Part shown: one piece after another, positions 17,961 through 26,580 of the stretch
Position numbering within the stretch: position 1 is the stretch's first letter
How the letters are laid out: each line of letters begins with the position of its first letter
Assembly: GCA_044353505.1 (NCBI GenBank)
Contig: JBILBU010000004.1
Location: 38,465-102,464, forward strand
Source: Pollutibacter sp044353505
GTDB lineage: Bacteria; Bacteroidota; Bacteroidia; Chitinophagales; Chitinophagaceae
Direction of reading: 5' to 3'
Length of the DNA: 64,000 nt
The notes under the pieces: model-generated
The model's input: only the letters and a program-made list of their open reading frames with translations
Database searches by the model: none
What the model was told of the DNA's origin: nothing
Position numbers and translations under genes: made by a program

Positions 17961-18227
17961 ATGGCACATAAGAAAGGAGAAGGTAGTGTAAAGAATGGTC
18001 GCGATTCACATAGCAAAAGACTTGGCATCAAGATTTTTGGTGGACAGCCTGCTATTCCAGGTAATATCATTTTACGCCAACGCGGCACGCAATATCACCC
18101 AGGAAAAAATGTTGGGCTCGGTAAAGACTTTACAATTTTCGCCACCATCGATGGTGTTGTTGAGTTTAGAAAAACAAAAAACGACAAGACCTTCGTGTCG
18201 GTTAATCCAGTTGTAACTGCCGGATAA
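17961..18227 (+). CDS. rpmA: 50S ribosomal protein L27
   Basis: An 88-residue protein beginning MAHKKGEGSVKNGRDSHSKR, with RQRGTQYHPGKNVGLGKD in the middle. The N-terminal tail reaches the peptidyl transferase centre. The Firmicutes-type cleavable extension is absent. It forms an operon with rplU. Confidence 0.97.
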   Translation: MAHKKGEGSVKNGRDSHSKRLGIKIFGGQPAIPGNIILRQRGTQYHPGKNVGLGKDFTIFATIDGVVEFRKTKNDKTFVSVNPVVTAG

Positions 18228-18249
18228 TCATTGCTTAAAAAAACTTTTT

Positions 18250-18279
18250 TTTGCAGAATAGGAAAAGTGTTTATACTTT
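18250..18279 (+). promoter_or_regulatory. Probable promoter of the histone-like gene
   Basis: A TTTG at 18250-18253 is followed after 18 bases by TATACTTT at 18272-18279. This is close to the Bacteroidota TTTG/TAnnTTTG arrangement and lies 43 bases before the ATG at 18322. Confidence 0.35.
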
Positions 18280-18321
18280 TACCCTGTTATTCATTTTATT
18301 AACCATTAAATTCTAAACAAA

Positions 18322-18549
18322 ATGGCAACTGCAAAAAAAGCTGCTCCTAAGAAAGCTGCAAAAAAAGCTGCAAAGAAAGCTGCTCCTAAGAAAGCTGCAA
18401 AGAAAGCTGCACCTAAGAAAGCTGCTAAGAAAGCTGCTCCTAAGAAAGCTGCTAAAAAAGCTGCTCCTAAGAAAGCTGCTAAAAAAGCTGCTCCTAAGAA
18501 AGCTGCTAAAAAAGCTGCTCCTAAGAAGGCTGCTGCTAAGAAGAAGTAA
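18322..18549 (+). CDS. Histone H1-like Lys/Ala-rich DNA-binding protein
   Basis: A 75-residue protein built almost only of K, A and P after MATAKK. The repeat is KKAAPKKAAKKAA with a unit near 9 residues, and it ends KKK. There is no globular domain. It resembles the C-terminal tail of eukaryotic histone H1 and the Hc1-like proteins of Bacteroidota, which bind and compact DNA by charge. The gene DNA is itself a tandem repeat, so its length may differ among strains. It has its own promoter-like sequence and a strong terminator. Role in nucleoid structure is inferred from composition. Confidence 0.85.
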   Translation: MATAKKAAPKKAAKKAAKKAAPKKAAKKAAPKKAAKKAAPKKAAKKAAPKKAAKKAAPKKAAKKAAPKKAAAKKK

Positions 18550-18574
18550 TCTTTCTTCAGAGCAAAAAATACAG

Positions 18575-18599
18575 GTCCCGCAAATGCGGGACTTTTTTA
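18575..18599 (+). terminator. Rho-independent terminator after the histone-like gene
   Basis: An 8-bp perfect stem (GTCCCGCA / TGCGGGAC) with an AA loop, followed by six Ts. It lies 26 bases after the stop codon. An ATG inside the stem at 18584 is in frame with polX but is not a credible start. Confidence 0.9.
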
Positions 18600-18619
18600 T
18601 GCCCCCCAAATCCCCCGTC

Positions 18620-20290
18620 ATGCATTCTAACTCCGCCATATCAGACATGTTTAGTTTGCTCAGCAAGCTGATGGACATCCACCAGGAAAATAGTTTTAAA
18701 TCCAAATCCTACGGAAGTGCGGCCTTTGCGATCGACAAGCTTCCGGTACAAGTTCAGGATATCCCAAGAGATCAACTGTTTAGTCTGAAGGGGATTGGTG
18801 AGTCTGCCGCAAAAAAGATTATTGAGATTTTAGAAACGGGCAAGCTCGGGCAACTTGACGAATTGATCAATAAAACACCAGAGGGTGTTTTTGAAATGTT
18901 ACAAATCAAGGGCTTGGGACCAAAGAAAATATCAACCATTTGGAAAGAAATGGGCATTGAAACGATCGGCGAATTGCTCTATGCCTGTAACGAAAATCGA
19001 CTCCTGCTCTACAAAGGGTTTGGAGAAAAAACACAAAACAATGTTGCAGAAGCCATTGAATTTTTTTTAAGAAACCAGGGTCATTTTCTTTTTGCTCAGG
19101 TTGAAAGCTATGCAGCGGCCTTTCAACAAACACTAAACAATCAGTTTCCTGAAAATGCATTTACCCAATGCGGAGATTTTGCCATGCAGCGCCCCACCAT
19201 TGAGTCGCTTGATTGGGTAACCGATATCCAATCAACCCAACTCATTGATTTTTTAACGGCCAATGCCTTTACCATTGAGGTATCAGAATCCCAGAAGATA
19301 AAGGCCCGCGGAAATGAAAATGTAAGTCTTGTTTTTAACCTGACAGCAACTGGTGAATTTCAAAAAGTATTGTTTCTGCTCAATGGGTCAGAGGAATTTA
19401 TCGCAAGTTGGAGTGAGCAGTTTCCCCTATCACTTCAGAACCCTGCTTCAGAGAAAGAAATCTTTAGCCTTGCATCCATTAATTATATTCCCGTTTGTCA
19501 GCGCGAGAAAAAAGAAATCATAGAAAAAGCAAAAAGCCAAGTACTCCCTGATCGTATTCGCACTGAAGATGTACTCGGTATAATACACAGCCACAGCGAC
19601 TGGAGTGATGGGAACAACAAGATAGAAGATATGGCAAAAGCCTGCATAGACAAGGGTTTTGAATATCTTGTCATTAGCGACCACAGCAAGGCGGCCTTCT
19701 ATGCAAATGGACTTTCAGAAGAACGCATCAAACAACAACATCTTTATATTGATGAATTAAATAAGAAGTTCGCACCATTTAAAATATTCAAGAGCATAGA
19801 GAGTGATATCCTTAATGATGGAGCACTTGATTATTCTAACCAGTTGCTCGGGACATTTGATTTGGTTATTGCATCTGTACATTCCAACCTTAAAATGTCT
19901 GAGGAGAAGGCCATGCAGCGTGTGATGGCTGCAATTGAAAATCCCTACACGACGATTTTGGGACATCCTACAGGTCGACTTTTACTCAGCAGGAAAGGTT
20001 ATCCCATAGATCTTGAAAAAATTATTGATGCCTGTATTGCTAATAAAGTGGCTATTGAAATCAATGCACACCCAAGGCGTCTGGATCTTGATTGGAGTTG
20101 GGTTCACATCGCTCAGGAGAAAGGCGCTTTATTATCCATCAATCCGGATGCACACAACACTGATGGGTATGATGACATCCGCTATGGTGTTCTTGCTGCA
20201 CAAAAAGGCGGACTGAAAAAAGAGAACAACCTCTCTAGCTTTAGTTTGGTAAAATTTGAAGAGTACCTTGCTGCAGTAAAAAGACATTGA
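18620..20290 (+). CDS. polX: PolX-family protein (HhH, degenerate polymerase and PHP domains)
   Basis: About 556 residues from the ATG at 18620 (18599 is possible; 18584 lies in the terminator stem). Helix-hairpin-helix motifs LFSLKGIGESAAKKI and LQIKGLGPKKISTI are followed by a nucleotidyltransferase-like part and a C-terminal PHP domain (from about residue 320) with GIIHSHSDWSDGNN, VISDHSK, ESDI, SVHSN and NPDAHN. PHP domains give 3'-5' exonuclease or phosphatase activity with three metals. The polymerase site is altered: where GSxRRG and DxD are expected it reads CGDFAMQRP and SLDWV. DNA repair through the PHP domain is the likely role. Confidence 0.88.
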   Translation: MHSNSAISDMFSLLSKLMDIHQENSFKSKSYGSAAFAIDKLPVQVQDIPRDQLFSLKGIGESAAKKIIEILETGKLGQLDELINKTPEGVFEMLQIKGLGPKKISTIWKEMGIETIGELLYACNENRLLLYKGFGEKTQNNVAEAIEFFLRNQGHFLFAQVESYAAAFQQTLNNQFPENAFTQCGDFAMQRPTIESLDWVTDIQSTQLIDFLTANAFTIEVSESQKIKARGNENVSLVFNLTATGEFQKVLFLLNGSEEFIASWSEQFPLSLQNPASEKEIFSLASINYIPVCQREKKEIIEKAKSQVLPDRIRTEDVLGIIHSHSDWSDGNNKIEDMAKACIDKGFEYLVISDHSKAAFYANGLSEERIKQQHLYIDELNKKFAPFKIFKSIESDILNDGALDYSNQLLGTFDLVIASVHSNLKMSEEKAMQRVMAAIENPYTTILGHPTGRLLLSRKGYPIDLEKIIDACIANKVAIEINAHPRRLDLDWSWVHIAQEKGALLSINPDAHNTDGYDDIRYGVLAAQKGGLKKENNLSSFSLVKFEEYLAAVKRH

Positions 20291-20301
20291 TAAAAAATTA
20301 A

Positions 20302-21090
20302 TCAGATGCCCTTCTTGACTTGATTCCAAATCAGATCCATCTCCTTCAACGTAAGATCAGTCATGCTTTTCCCGGATTCTTTGACCAATCCTTCCATGCC
20401 CTGGAATCGTTTCATGAATTTTTTATTTGTTTTTGCAAGGGCTTGATCTGGATCAATATGTAAAAATCTTGCATAATTAATGATTGAGAAAAACAGATCT
20501 CCTATCTCCTCTTCCATATGTTCAACTTGTTGCACAGTTGGCGTACCTGCATCATGAATAGCCACCGCTTCTTTAACCTCTTCCAATTCCTCAAGTACTT
20601 TATCCCAGACCTGATCTTTATTGTCCCAATCAAATCCCACTTGCTTTACTTTATCCTGAATGCGCATGGCCTGAACCATTGGAGGCAGTGATGTTGGAAC
20701 ACCGCTGAGTACCGACGATTTACCTTCCTTAAGTTTTAGATTCTCCCAATTGCGCTTCACATCTTCTTGATCCTTCACGACAACATCGCCATAGATGTGA
20801 GGATGACGACGAATTAATTTAGCAACGATGCCCTCAATAACATCTCCAAGCATAAACTGTTTCTGTTCGTTGGCAATTTTTGTATAGAAGAGAACATGCA
20901 AAAGAATATCACCCAACTCTTCTTTTAGTCCTTCCCAATCATTTGAAGTTATCGCATCCGCAAGTTCATGGCATTCCTCAATGGTTTGCTGCCTGAGTGT
21001 ATGAATAGTTTGTTTTTTATCCCAAGGACATTTTTCTCGAAGCTCATCGAGCACTTCTTGCAAGTCCGACAATTCGTATTGTTTATTCAT
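20302..21090 (-). CDS. mazG: nucleoside triphosphate pyrophosphohydrolase MazG
   Basis: A 262-residue two-domain all-alpha NTP pyrophosphatase. The N-terminal domain has CPWDKKQTIHTLRQQTIEE and the metal-binding EECHEL and EELGDILLH motifs. The second MazG repeat has EELEEV and EEEIGDLFFSIIN. It hydrolyses NTPs, including abnormal ones, to NMP and PPi, and influences ppGpp levels. An upstream TTG at 21102 would add four residues; the ATG at 21090 is preferred. It is convergent with polX across 11 bases. Confidence 0.94.
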   Translation of the reverse strand: MNKQYELSDLQEVLDELREKCPWDKKQTIHTLRQQTIEECHELADAITSNDWEGLKEELGDILLHVLFYTKIANEQKQFMLGDVIEGIVAKLIRRHPHIYGDVVVKDQEDVKRNWENLKLKEGKSSVLSGVPTSLPPMVQAMRIQDKVKQVGFDWDNKDQVWDKVLEELEEVKEAVAIHDAGTPTVQQVEHMEEEIGDLFFSIINYARFLHIDPDQALAKTNKKFMKRFQGMEGLVKESGKSMTDLTLKEMDLIWNQVKKGI

Positions 21091-21532
21091 ATATGCAGTC
21101 AAATTTTAACTAAGGTTTGTGAACCTAGCAAAGATCTCAAAAAGCCAGGTAGTTTGATCCTATATTTAAAGAGTCATCAAAATACCCGTTTTTTGAGGTT
21201 TAATATACGTAATTGAAGATTTCTATAAAAAAATGCTGCCCTATCTTGAGTGAGTTAATGGTACCTCTTGGGGAGCAATCCCAACCCCATTGGGCAAATA
21301 CCAGTTTTATGTTAAAAAACGTGGTTGTGGGAAACATCAAGAAGAAAAAAATAGAAAACACTGTACGCTTGATAAATACATTTTGTCATTGTTCATAAAA
21401 GAATAATACCATTATGTACTATTGGTTGCAGATTTTAAAATAATTTTCAATTCATTTGAAAATAGTATGGCGGTATTAACCTCTACTGCTGCATTCGGTC
21501 TTTTAATTATTTAACTGTTTAATTCAAAAATT
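21091..21532. other. Intergenic region before the SusCD pair
   Basis: 442 bases without a credible gene. It is AT-rich and separates divergent mazG and susC, so it should hold the susC promoter. A TTTG at 21455-21458 lies a plausible distance before the TTAACCT near 21476, but no perfect TAnnTTTG is seen. No operator, tRNA or hairpin with a T run was recognised. Confidence 0.5.
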
Positions 21533-24500
21533 ATGAGATTACAATCTATGCTAAAGCGAATTTTTGCTTTTGTTGTGTGTATTGCCTCTTTTCAATTGGC
21601 AATGGCACAATCATCAGTGACCGGAAAGGTTACTGATCAAAGCAGTGGTGCTCCTGTCCCTAATGTCAGTGTGACAATCAAAGGATCAAACAGGGGTACT
21701 ACAACAAACATGAGTGGTGTTTACACCATTTCTCTTCAAACAGGAGATGCGGTGTTGGTTTTTACCAGCGCCGGATATGAAGCTACAGAGGTTGCTATTA
21801 ATGGCAAATCGACTGTAGATCTTTCATTCGCAACTACAAGCACTAAGCTTTCTGAAGTTGTGGTTGTAGGATATGGCTCACAATCAAAAAAGGATGTTAC
21901 TGGTGCGGTTGCATCAGTAAAAGGTGAGCAAATCCAAAACCTTCCTGTTTCAAGTGCTACACAAGCACTTCAAGGAAGGGCAGCTGGTGTGAACGTAGTA
22001 CGAAGCAGTGGTAGCCCGGGAAGTCCAGGTTCTATCCGTATTCGTGGTACAGGTACCATCAACAATGCTGAACCTTTGGTAGTTATTGACGGTATTCCAG
22101 CTGGAGACCTCAACTCTGTAAACCCTAACGACATTGCTTCAATAGAAATATTGAAAGATGCATCTGCATCTGCAATTTATGGAACTAGGGCTGCAAATGG
22201 TGTTGTGATCATCACCACCAAGAGAGGCAACTTTGAAGCGCCAATGAAAGTTTCGCTAAATACTTACACTGGTACTTCACAAGCACGCAAGACACTAAGT
22301 GTTCTTGATGCAGCATCTCTTTCTTTATTAAAGAGAGAAAGACATACAAATGATAACCTTCCAGTTGCTTCTGAGTGGAACGATGCCAACAACGGAATAC
22401 AAAGAACTGACTGGCAGAATGAATTGTTTGGCCAAGGAATCACCAATAATATTGACCTGAGCGTAACAGGTGGTTCTGCGAAATCATCATTTATGATTTC
22501 TGGTGGGCTATACGACGAAAAAGGTATTATCACCAATTCTTACTTCAAGCGTTTCAGTTTGCGTATCAATTCTGATCACAAGATTGGAAAAAAGCTTAAA
22601 ATTGGACAAAGTCTTCAATTGACTCGCGGAACCGACAACAGTTTGAACACCTTATCGGCTCAGGACGGATTGATCTGGAGTGCTGTTCGTTTCATGCCTT
22701 TCCTCCCAGTTAAAAACAGTGATGGAACTTGGAGTTCTTCTCAAGGATCACCAAACCAGTTTGGCGACATCAATAACCCGATTTTCACTGCAAATACAGT
22801 AGACTCTAGAAACACCAATACCCGTTTATTGGCAAATGCAAATGCAGAGTACGAAATTCTTAAGGGGTTGAAATTGAAAGCAAACGTTGGTCTTGATGGA
22901 ACTCACTATGATGGAAGACGCTTCGGCATCATCATCAATAATCAAACTCGAGCCAGTGCAAGAAACAACCTCTCAAAAAGTTTCAGTGAATCTTATTCAA
23001 TATTGAGCGAATACTTCCTTTCTTACAACAAAACGTTTGCAGGCTTGCACAAAATTGATGCGGTTGCAGGATATACATCACAAACTTTTAACGGCGACTA
23101 TTTTAGTGCTTCAAAGTTTGATTTCCCTGATGAAAGCTTGGAACAACGTTATTTGGATGCAGGGCAAAACCCGGCTGGAATTAACGGTAGCCGCTCTTAT
23201 GATGCACTTCAATCTGCTTTCGGAAGGCTGAACTATGATTTTGATAAGCGTTACCTGTTCACTGCTACATTCAGAGCAGATGGATCTTCTAAATTTGCAG
23301 CCGATAACAGATGGGGCTACTTCCCGGCATTCTCTGCAGGTTGGAGAATATCCAATGAGAAATTCTTCGACGTATCGTTCATCAATGATCTTAAGTTAAC
23401 AGGAGGATGGGGACAATTGGGTAACCAAAACGTTTCTAGCCTTCAATATCTAGCATTGATTGGTAATGTTGGTCAATATTCATTTGGTAACAACAATGTA
23501 ATCGGAACCGCACAAAGAAGATTGCCTAACTACATGATTTCATGGGAAACTGCTGAAATGGCAAACATTGGCTTGAGCGCTGAAATGTTCAACAAAAGCC
23601 TTCAAATCAACGTGAACTACTTTGACAAGACGACCAAAAACATGTTGTTGGCTCCTCCAACAATTGGAACAGTGGGTAGATTATCAATTCCAGACAAAAA
23701 CGTGGGTGTCCTTAAGAACAGTGGTATTGAGATTGACATGAGCTACAACAACAAGATCGGTCAAGTTTCTTACAACATCGGGGCCAATGCTTCATTCATT
23801 AAGAACAAGGTGGTTGCATTGTTTGACGGTAACTTTATTGGTTCTTCTCTATACGGTCGTATGGGCCAAGAGATTTCAAGAACATATGAAGGCCTGCCAA
23901 TTGGTATATTCTATGGTTGGAAAACTGATGGCTTGTATCAAACAGCACAAGAAATCAGCAGTGATGCCAACATCAGCAATGATTCAAGAAGAACTGATGG
24001 CTTGATTCAGCCTGGTGATGTGCGTTTCCTTGATCTTAACGGAGATGGCAAAATCACTGAAGCTGACCGTACAAATATTGGAAGTCCACACCCTAAAATG
24101 GTTTATGGCTTCAATACCGATTTCAACTACAAGAATTTCGACCTCTCTTTATTCTTCTTGGGCAATGCTGGCGTGCAGCTTTACAATGCCGACAGAATGC
24201 AAGGTATCGATCCAACATACCCCTTCAATATGTATGCTGAGACATTGAACCGTTGGACTGGACCAAATTCCAGCAATTCTATTCCTAGAATGACAACAAA
24301 AAGAAATAATTTGAACCATCGGACTTCTGATATGTTTATTGAAGATGGAAGCTTCTTGCGTCTTAAAAACCTTTCTTTTGGATATACACTTAACGAAGGT
24401 GTTGCCAAGAGGATTGGTGTAAGTCGCATTAAATTTTATGTAACTGGCCAAAACGTACTGACTTTTACCAAGTACTCTGGATTAGATCCTGAATTGGGTT

Positions 24501-24592
24501 ATGCAAATGATGGCAATAGACAACTTGGAGTTGACTATGCGCAGTACCCACAATCACGTTCATGGATATTTGGACTCAATGTTACATTTTAA
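21533..24592 (+). CDS. SusC/RagA-type TonB-dependent outer-membrane transporter
   Basis: A 1019-residue outer-membrane importer. It has an N-terminal signal peptide ending near LAMAQSS and a carboxypeptidase-like regulatory domain (VTGKVTDQSSGAPVPNVSV). A TonB-box-like SEVVVVGYGSQSKKDVTGAV is followed by the plug with ALQGRAAGV and ASAIYGTRAANGVVIITTK. The C-terminus is the barrel-closing SWIFGLNVTF. It partners the SusD lipoprotein encoded 18 bases downstream and imports a glycan or other large ligand with TonB-ExbBD energy. Neighbouring glycosidase, haloperoxidase and PQQ dehydrogenase genes suggest the ligand is processed after capture. Confidence 0.96.
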   Translation: MRLQSMLKRIFAFVVCIASFQLAMAQSSVTGKVTDQSSGAPVPNVSVTIKGSNRGTTTNMSGVYTISLQTGDAVLVFTSAGYEATEVAINGKSTVDLSFATTSTKLSEVVVVGYGSQSKKDVTGAVASVKGEQIQNLPVSSATQALQGRAAGVNVVRSSGSPGSPGSIRIRGTGTINNAEPLVVIDGIPAGDLNSVNPNDIASIEILKDASASAIYGTRAANGVVIITTKRGNFEAPMKVSLNTYTGTSQARKTLSVLDAASLSLLKRERHTNDNLPVASEWNDANNGIQRTDWQNELFGQGITNNIDLSVTGGSAKSSFMISGGLYDEKGIITNSYFKRFSLRINSDHKIGKKLKIGQSLQLTRGTDNSLNTLSAQDGLIWSAVRFMPFLPVKNSDGTWSSSQGSPNQFGDINNPIFTANTVDSRNTNTRLLANANAEYEILKGLKLKANVGLDGTHYDGRRFGIIINNQTRASARNNLSKSFSESYSILSEYFLSYNKTFAGLHKIDAVAGYTSQTFNGDYFSASKFDFPDESLEQRYLDAGQNPAGINGSRSYDALQSAFGRLNYDFDKRYLFTATFRADGSSKFAADNRWGYFPAFSAGWRISNEKFFDVSFINDLKLTGGWGQLGNQNVSSLQYLALIGNVGQYSFGNNNVIGTAQRRLPNYMISWETAEMANIGLSAEMFNKSLQINVNYFDKTTKNMLLAPPTIGTVGRLSIPDKNVGVLKNSGIEIDMSYNNKIGQVSYNIGANASFIKNKVVALFDGNFIGSSLYGRMGQEISRTYEGLPIGIFYGWKTDGLYQTAQEISSDANISNDSRRTDGLIQPGDVRFLDLNGDGKITEADRTNIGSPHPKMVYGFNTDFNYKNFDLSLFFLGNAGVQLYNADRMQGIDPTYPFNMYAETLNRWTGPNSSNSIPRMTTKRNNLNHRTSDMFIEDGSFLRLKNLSFGYTLNEGVAKRIGVSRIKFYVTGQNVLTFTKYSGLDPELGYANDGNRQLGVDYAQYPQSRSWIFGLNVTF

Positions 24593-24610
24593 TCGTTAAA
24601 ACTAAAGAAC

Positions 24611-26062
24611 ATGAAACAAAACAATTTTTACAAAGGACTCATGATCATGTTGACCATCACCATGGTGGGTTGCAACAAAGATCTACTCGAATCCACGGCT
24701 TATTCGCAGGCCACTTCTGCGAGTTTCTGGAGAAATGCTGACGATGCAGTAGCTGCAGCGAATGCATTGTATCCACTACTTGGTGATGAGATGTTTTTCG
24801 GACACCCTGAACATGCTTGGGACATCTGTTCTGATGACCAATGGAGATCAGGTGACTGGGGAAATGAGCAGGCCATTGAAGACTTAACTTTTGATGCAAG
24901 CAACGACCAACTTGGTTGGACTTGGTCACACAAGTATGAGGAAATTTCTAGGGCTAATGCCATCATCATCAATGTTCCAGCCATCGACATGGACACCAAC
25001 CTGAAGAATAGAATTATGGGTGAGGCTTACTTCATTCGTGGGTTCATGTATTTTCTTTTCTATAAAGTGTATGGCCAAGTGCCTATCATCACAGAAGAGA
25101 ATGTGATCAGCAACACCTACAATGTACCTAAGGCAACCATGGAAGAAATGGAAGCAAGAATAGAAAGTGATCTAAAAAGTGCTGCCGAAATGCTTAATGC
25201 CCAAAATGATGCGAATAATATCGGCAGACCGACCAAGGGTACTGCATGGGGATATCTTTCTAAGCTTTATCTCTATAAGGAAGACTTCGCCAACGCAATC
25301 ACTTACGGTAATTATGTAATCAATGGTTCATACACCATGTTGCCAAATTATGCCGATAACTTTAATCCAGATGTCATCAGTAATTCTGAGATGCTATTTT
25401 CAGTTCAGCGTCGCCGCGGCTGGACAGAAGAAAACATGGCTACTTGGTACTATGCTCCAAGGCCTTGGGACGGATGGGGTTTTCAAGAACCAACAGACGA
25501 TTTGGCAAACGAGTTTGAAGCAGGTGATCCTAGACTTAAGGCTACAATGGCTTCAGTTGGTGATGTGATTAACCCTGGCCCTGGTGGTGGAGCAGTTACT
25601 TACCCTGCTGGAATCAACAACACTGGCCACTATTTCAAAAAATATGCTGCTTTCAGAATTGAAGGTGATGGACTGGATCATGATCTAGACATTGCACTAC
25701 TTCGTTCATCAGATATTTACCTTGTAGTTGCTGAAGCAAAGATAAGAAGCAGCCAAAGTGGTGATGCTGAAATCAATGCAGTTCGTAATCGTGCAGGGTT
25801 GGGCAATGTTTCAGGTGCTGACATGACAGACCTGATCCACGAAAGAAGGGTTGAACTCGCTGGTGAAAACGAGCGTCATGCAGACCTTATTCGCTGGGAT
25901 AAAGCGGGTATTGTTAACATCGTTTCACACTATGCAATTGACAGAGGAATTTGGAAGCCAGGAAGAGTTTTCCAACGCCCTAAACACTACTATTTTGCAC
26001 TACCTCAACGTCAGGTCGATTTGAGTAATGGTGTGTTGGTCCAAAATCCAAACTACGAATAG
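24611..26062 (+). CDS. SusD/RagB-type ligand-binding lipoprotein
   Basis: A 483-residue lipoprotein that caps the SusC barrel and binds ligand at the cell surface. The signal ends at the lipobox TMVGCNKD. Family features include SFWRNADDAVAAANALYPLL near the N-terminus, the TPR-like helices around MGEAYFIRGFMYFLFYKVYG and GTAWGYLSKLYLYKEDF, and the C-terminal HERRVELAGENERHADLIRW. The spacing to susC (18 bases) marks a classical SusCD operon, closed by a strong terminator downstream. Confidence 0.95.
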   Translation: MKQNNFYKGLMIMLTITMVGCNKDLLESTAYSQATSASFWRNADDAVAAANALYPLLGDEMFFGHPEHAWDICSDDQWRSGDWGNEQAIEDLTFDASNDQLGWTWSHKYEEISRANAIIINVPAIDMDTNLKNRIMGEAYFIRGFMYFLFYKVYGQVPIITEENVISNTYNVPKATMEEMEARIESDLKSAAEMLNAQNDANNIGRPTKGTAWGYLSKLYLYKEDFANAITYGNYVINGSYTMLPNYADNFNPDVISNSEMLFSVQRRRGWTEENMATWYYAPRPWDGWGFQEPTDDLANEFEAGDPRLKATMASVGDVINPGPGGGAVTYPAGINNTGHYFKKYAAFRIEGDGLDHDLDIALLRSSDIYLVVAEAKIRSSQSGDAEINAVRNRAGLGNVSGADMTDLIHERRVELAGENERHADLIRWDKAGIVNIVSHYAIDRGIWKPGRVFQRPKHYYFALPQRQVDLSNGVLVQNPNYE

Positions 26063-26082
26063 TTAGATAATTTTACACTTAG

Positions 26083-26133
26083 AAACCGGTACCTTTACTT
26101 TACGTACGTAAATTATTGGTACCGGTTTTTTTT
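26083..26133 (+). terminator. Terminator after the SusCD operon
   Basis: A perfect 11-bp stem (AAACCGGTACC / GGTACCGGTTT) with a 24-base AT-rich loop, followed by a T run. The loop holds a further small palindrome, TACGTACGTA. It ends 16 bases before the next ATG. Confidence 0.8.
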
Positions 26134-26148
26134 ATTTATCTTATTACC

Positions 26149-26580
26149 ATGAATCTTTTAACATACATCAAACAGTACTCCCCTATTTCAATCTCCTTAA
26201 TGCTGCTATTCTCGTGTAAATCATCTTCTGAAATAAATGTAGAAGGGGCATGGAGACTGGATTCAGTGTATGACTACTCCAATGGATTTTCATTTACCAA
26301 CAAATCACCCTACCCTGCAGAGGTTCATGTATACAACCCGGACCGCACATTTCTAAGAAAGGGTATGGGCCATCAGAGTAAATACTTATATGAGGTGAAA
26401 GAAAATCAAGTGCTTCTTAAAGACACTATTGGTGAACCGCGCGCTAAGCTTACTATTATTAAAATTGATTCCACCCAACTGGCTTTGAGAAAAGAAAAGC
26501 CTGCGCTTTTCCCAGGGAAAAATCAAGAACACTTTGAAATTCGTTTCTTCACCAGAATACCACTAGACTCAGTGAAGTGA
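26149..26580 (+). CDS. Hypothetical lipoprotein
   Basis: A 143-residue protein starting MNLLTYIKQYSPI at 26149. An earlier in-frame ATG lies within the terminator and is rejected. The signal peptide ends at the lipobox LLFSCKSS. The rest looks like a small lipocalin-like beta barrel (EGAWRLDSVYDY, AEVHVYNPDRTF, KLTIIKIDSTQLAL), as in many Bacteroidota surface proteins that report how far a residue deviates from a reference fold. No function is recognised. Its 3' end overlaps the convergent FG-GAP gene by 12 bases. Confidence 0.7.
   Translation: MNLLTYIKQYSPISISLMLLFSCKSSSEINVEGAWRLDSVYDYSNGFSFTNKSPYPAEVHVYNPDRTFLRKGMGHQSKYLYEVKENQVLLKDTIGEPRAKLTIIKIDSTQLALRKEKPALFPGKNQEHFEIRFFTRIPLDSVK

Noticed and set aside
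18584..18619. polX start at 18584
   Set aside because: That ATG lies in the stem of the terminator of the preceding gene; 18620 or 18599 are more credible.
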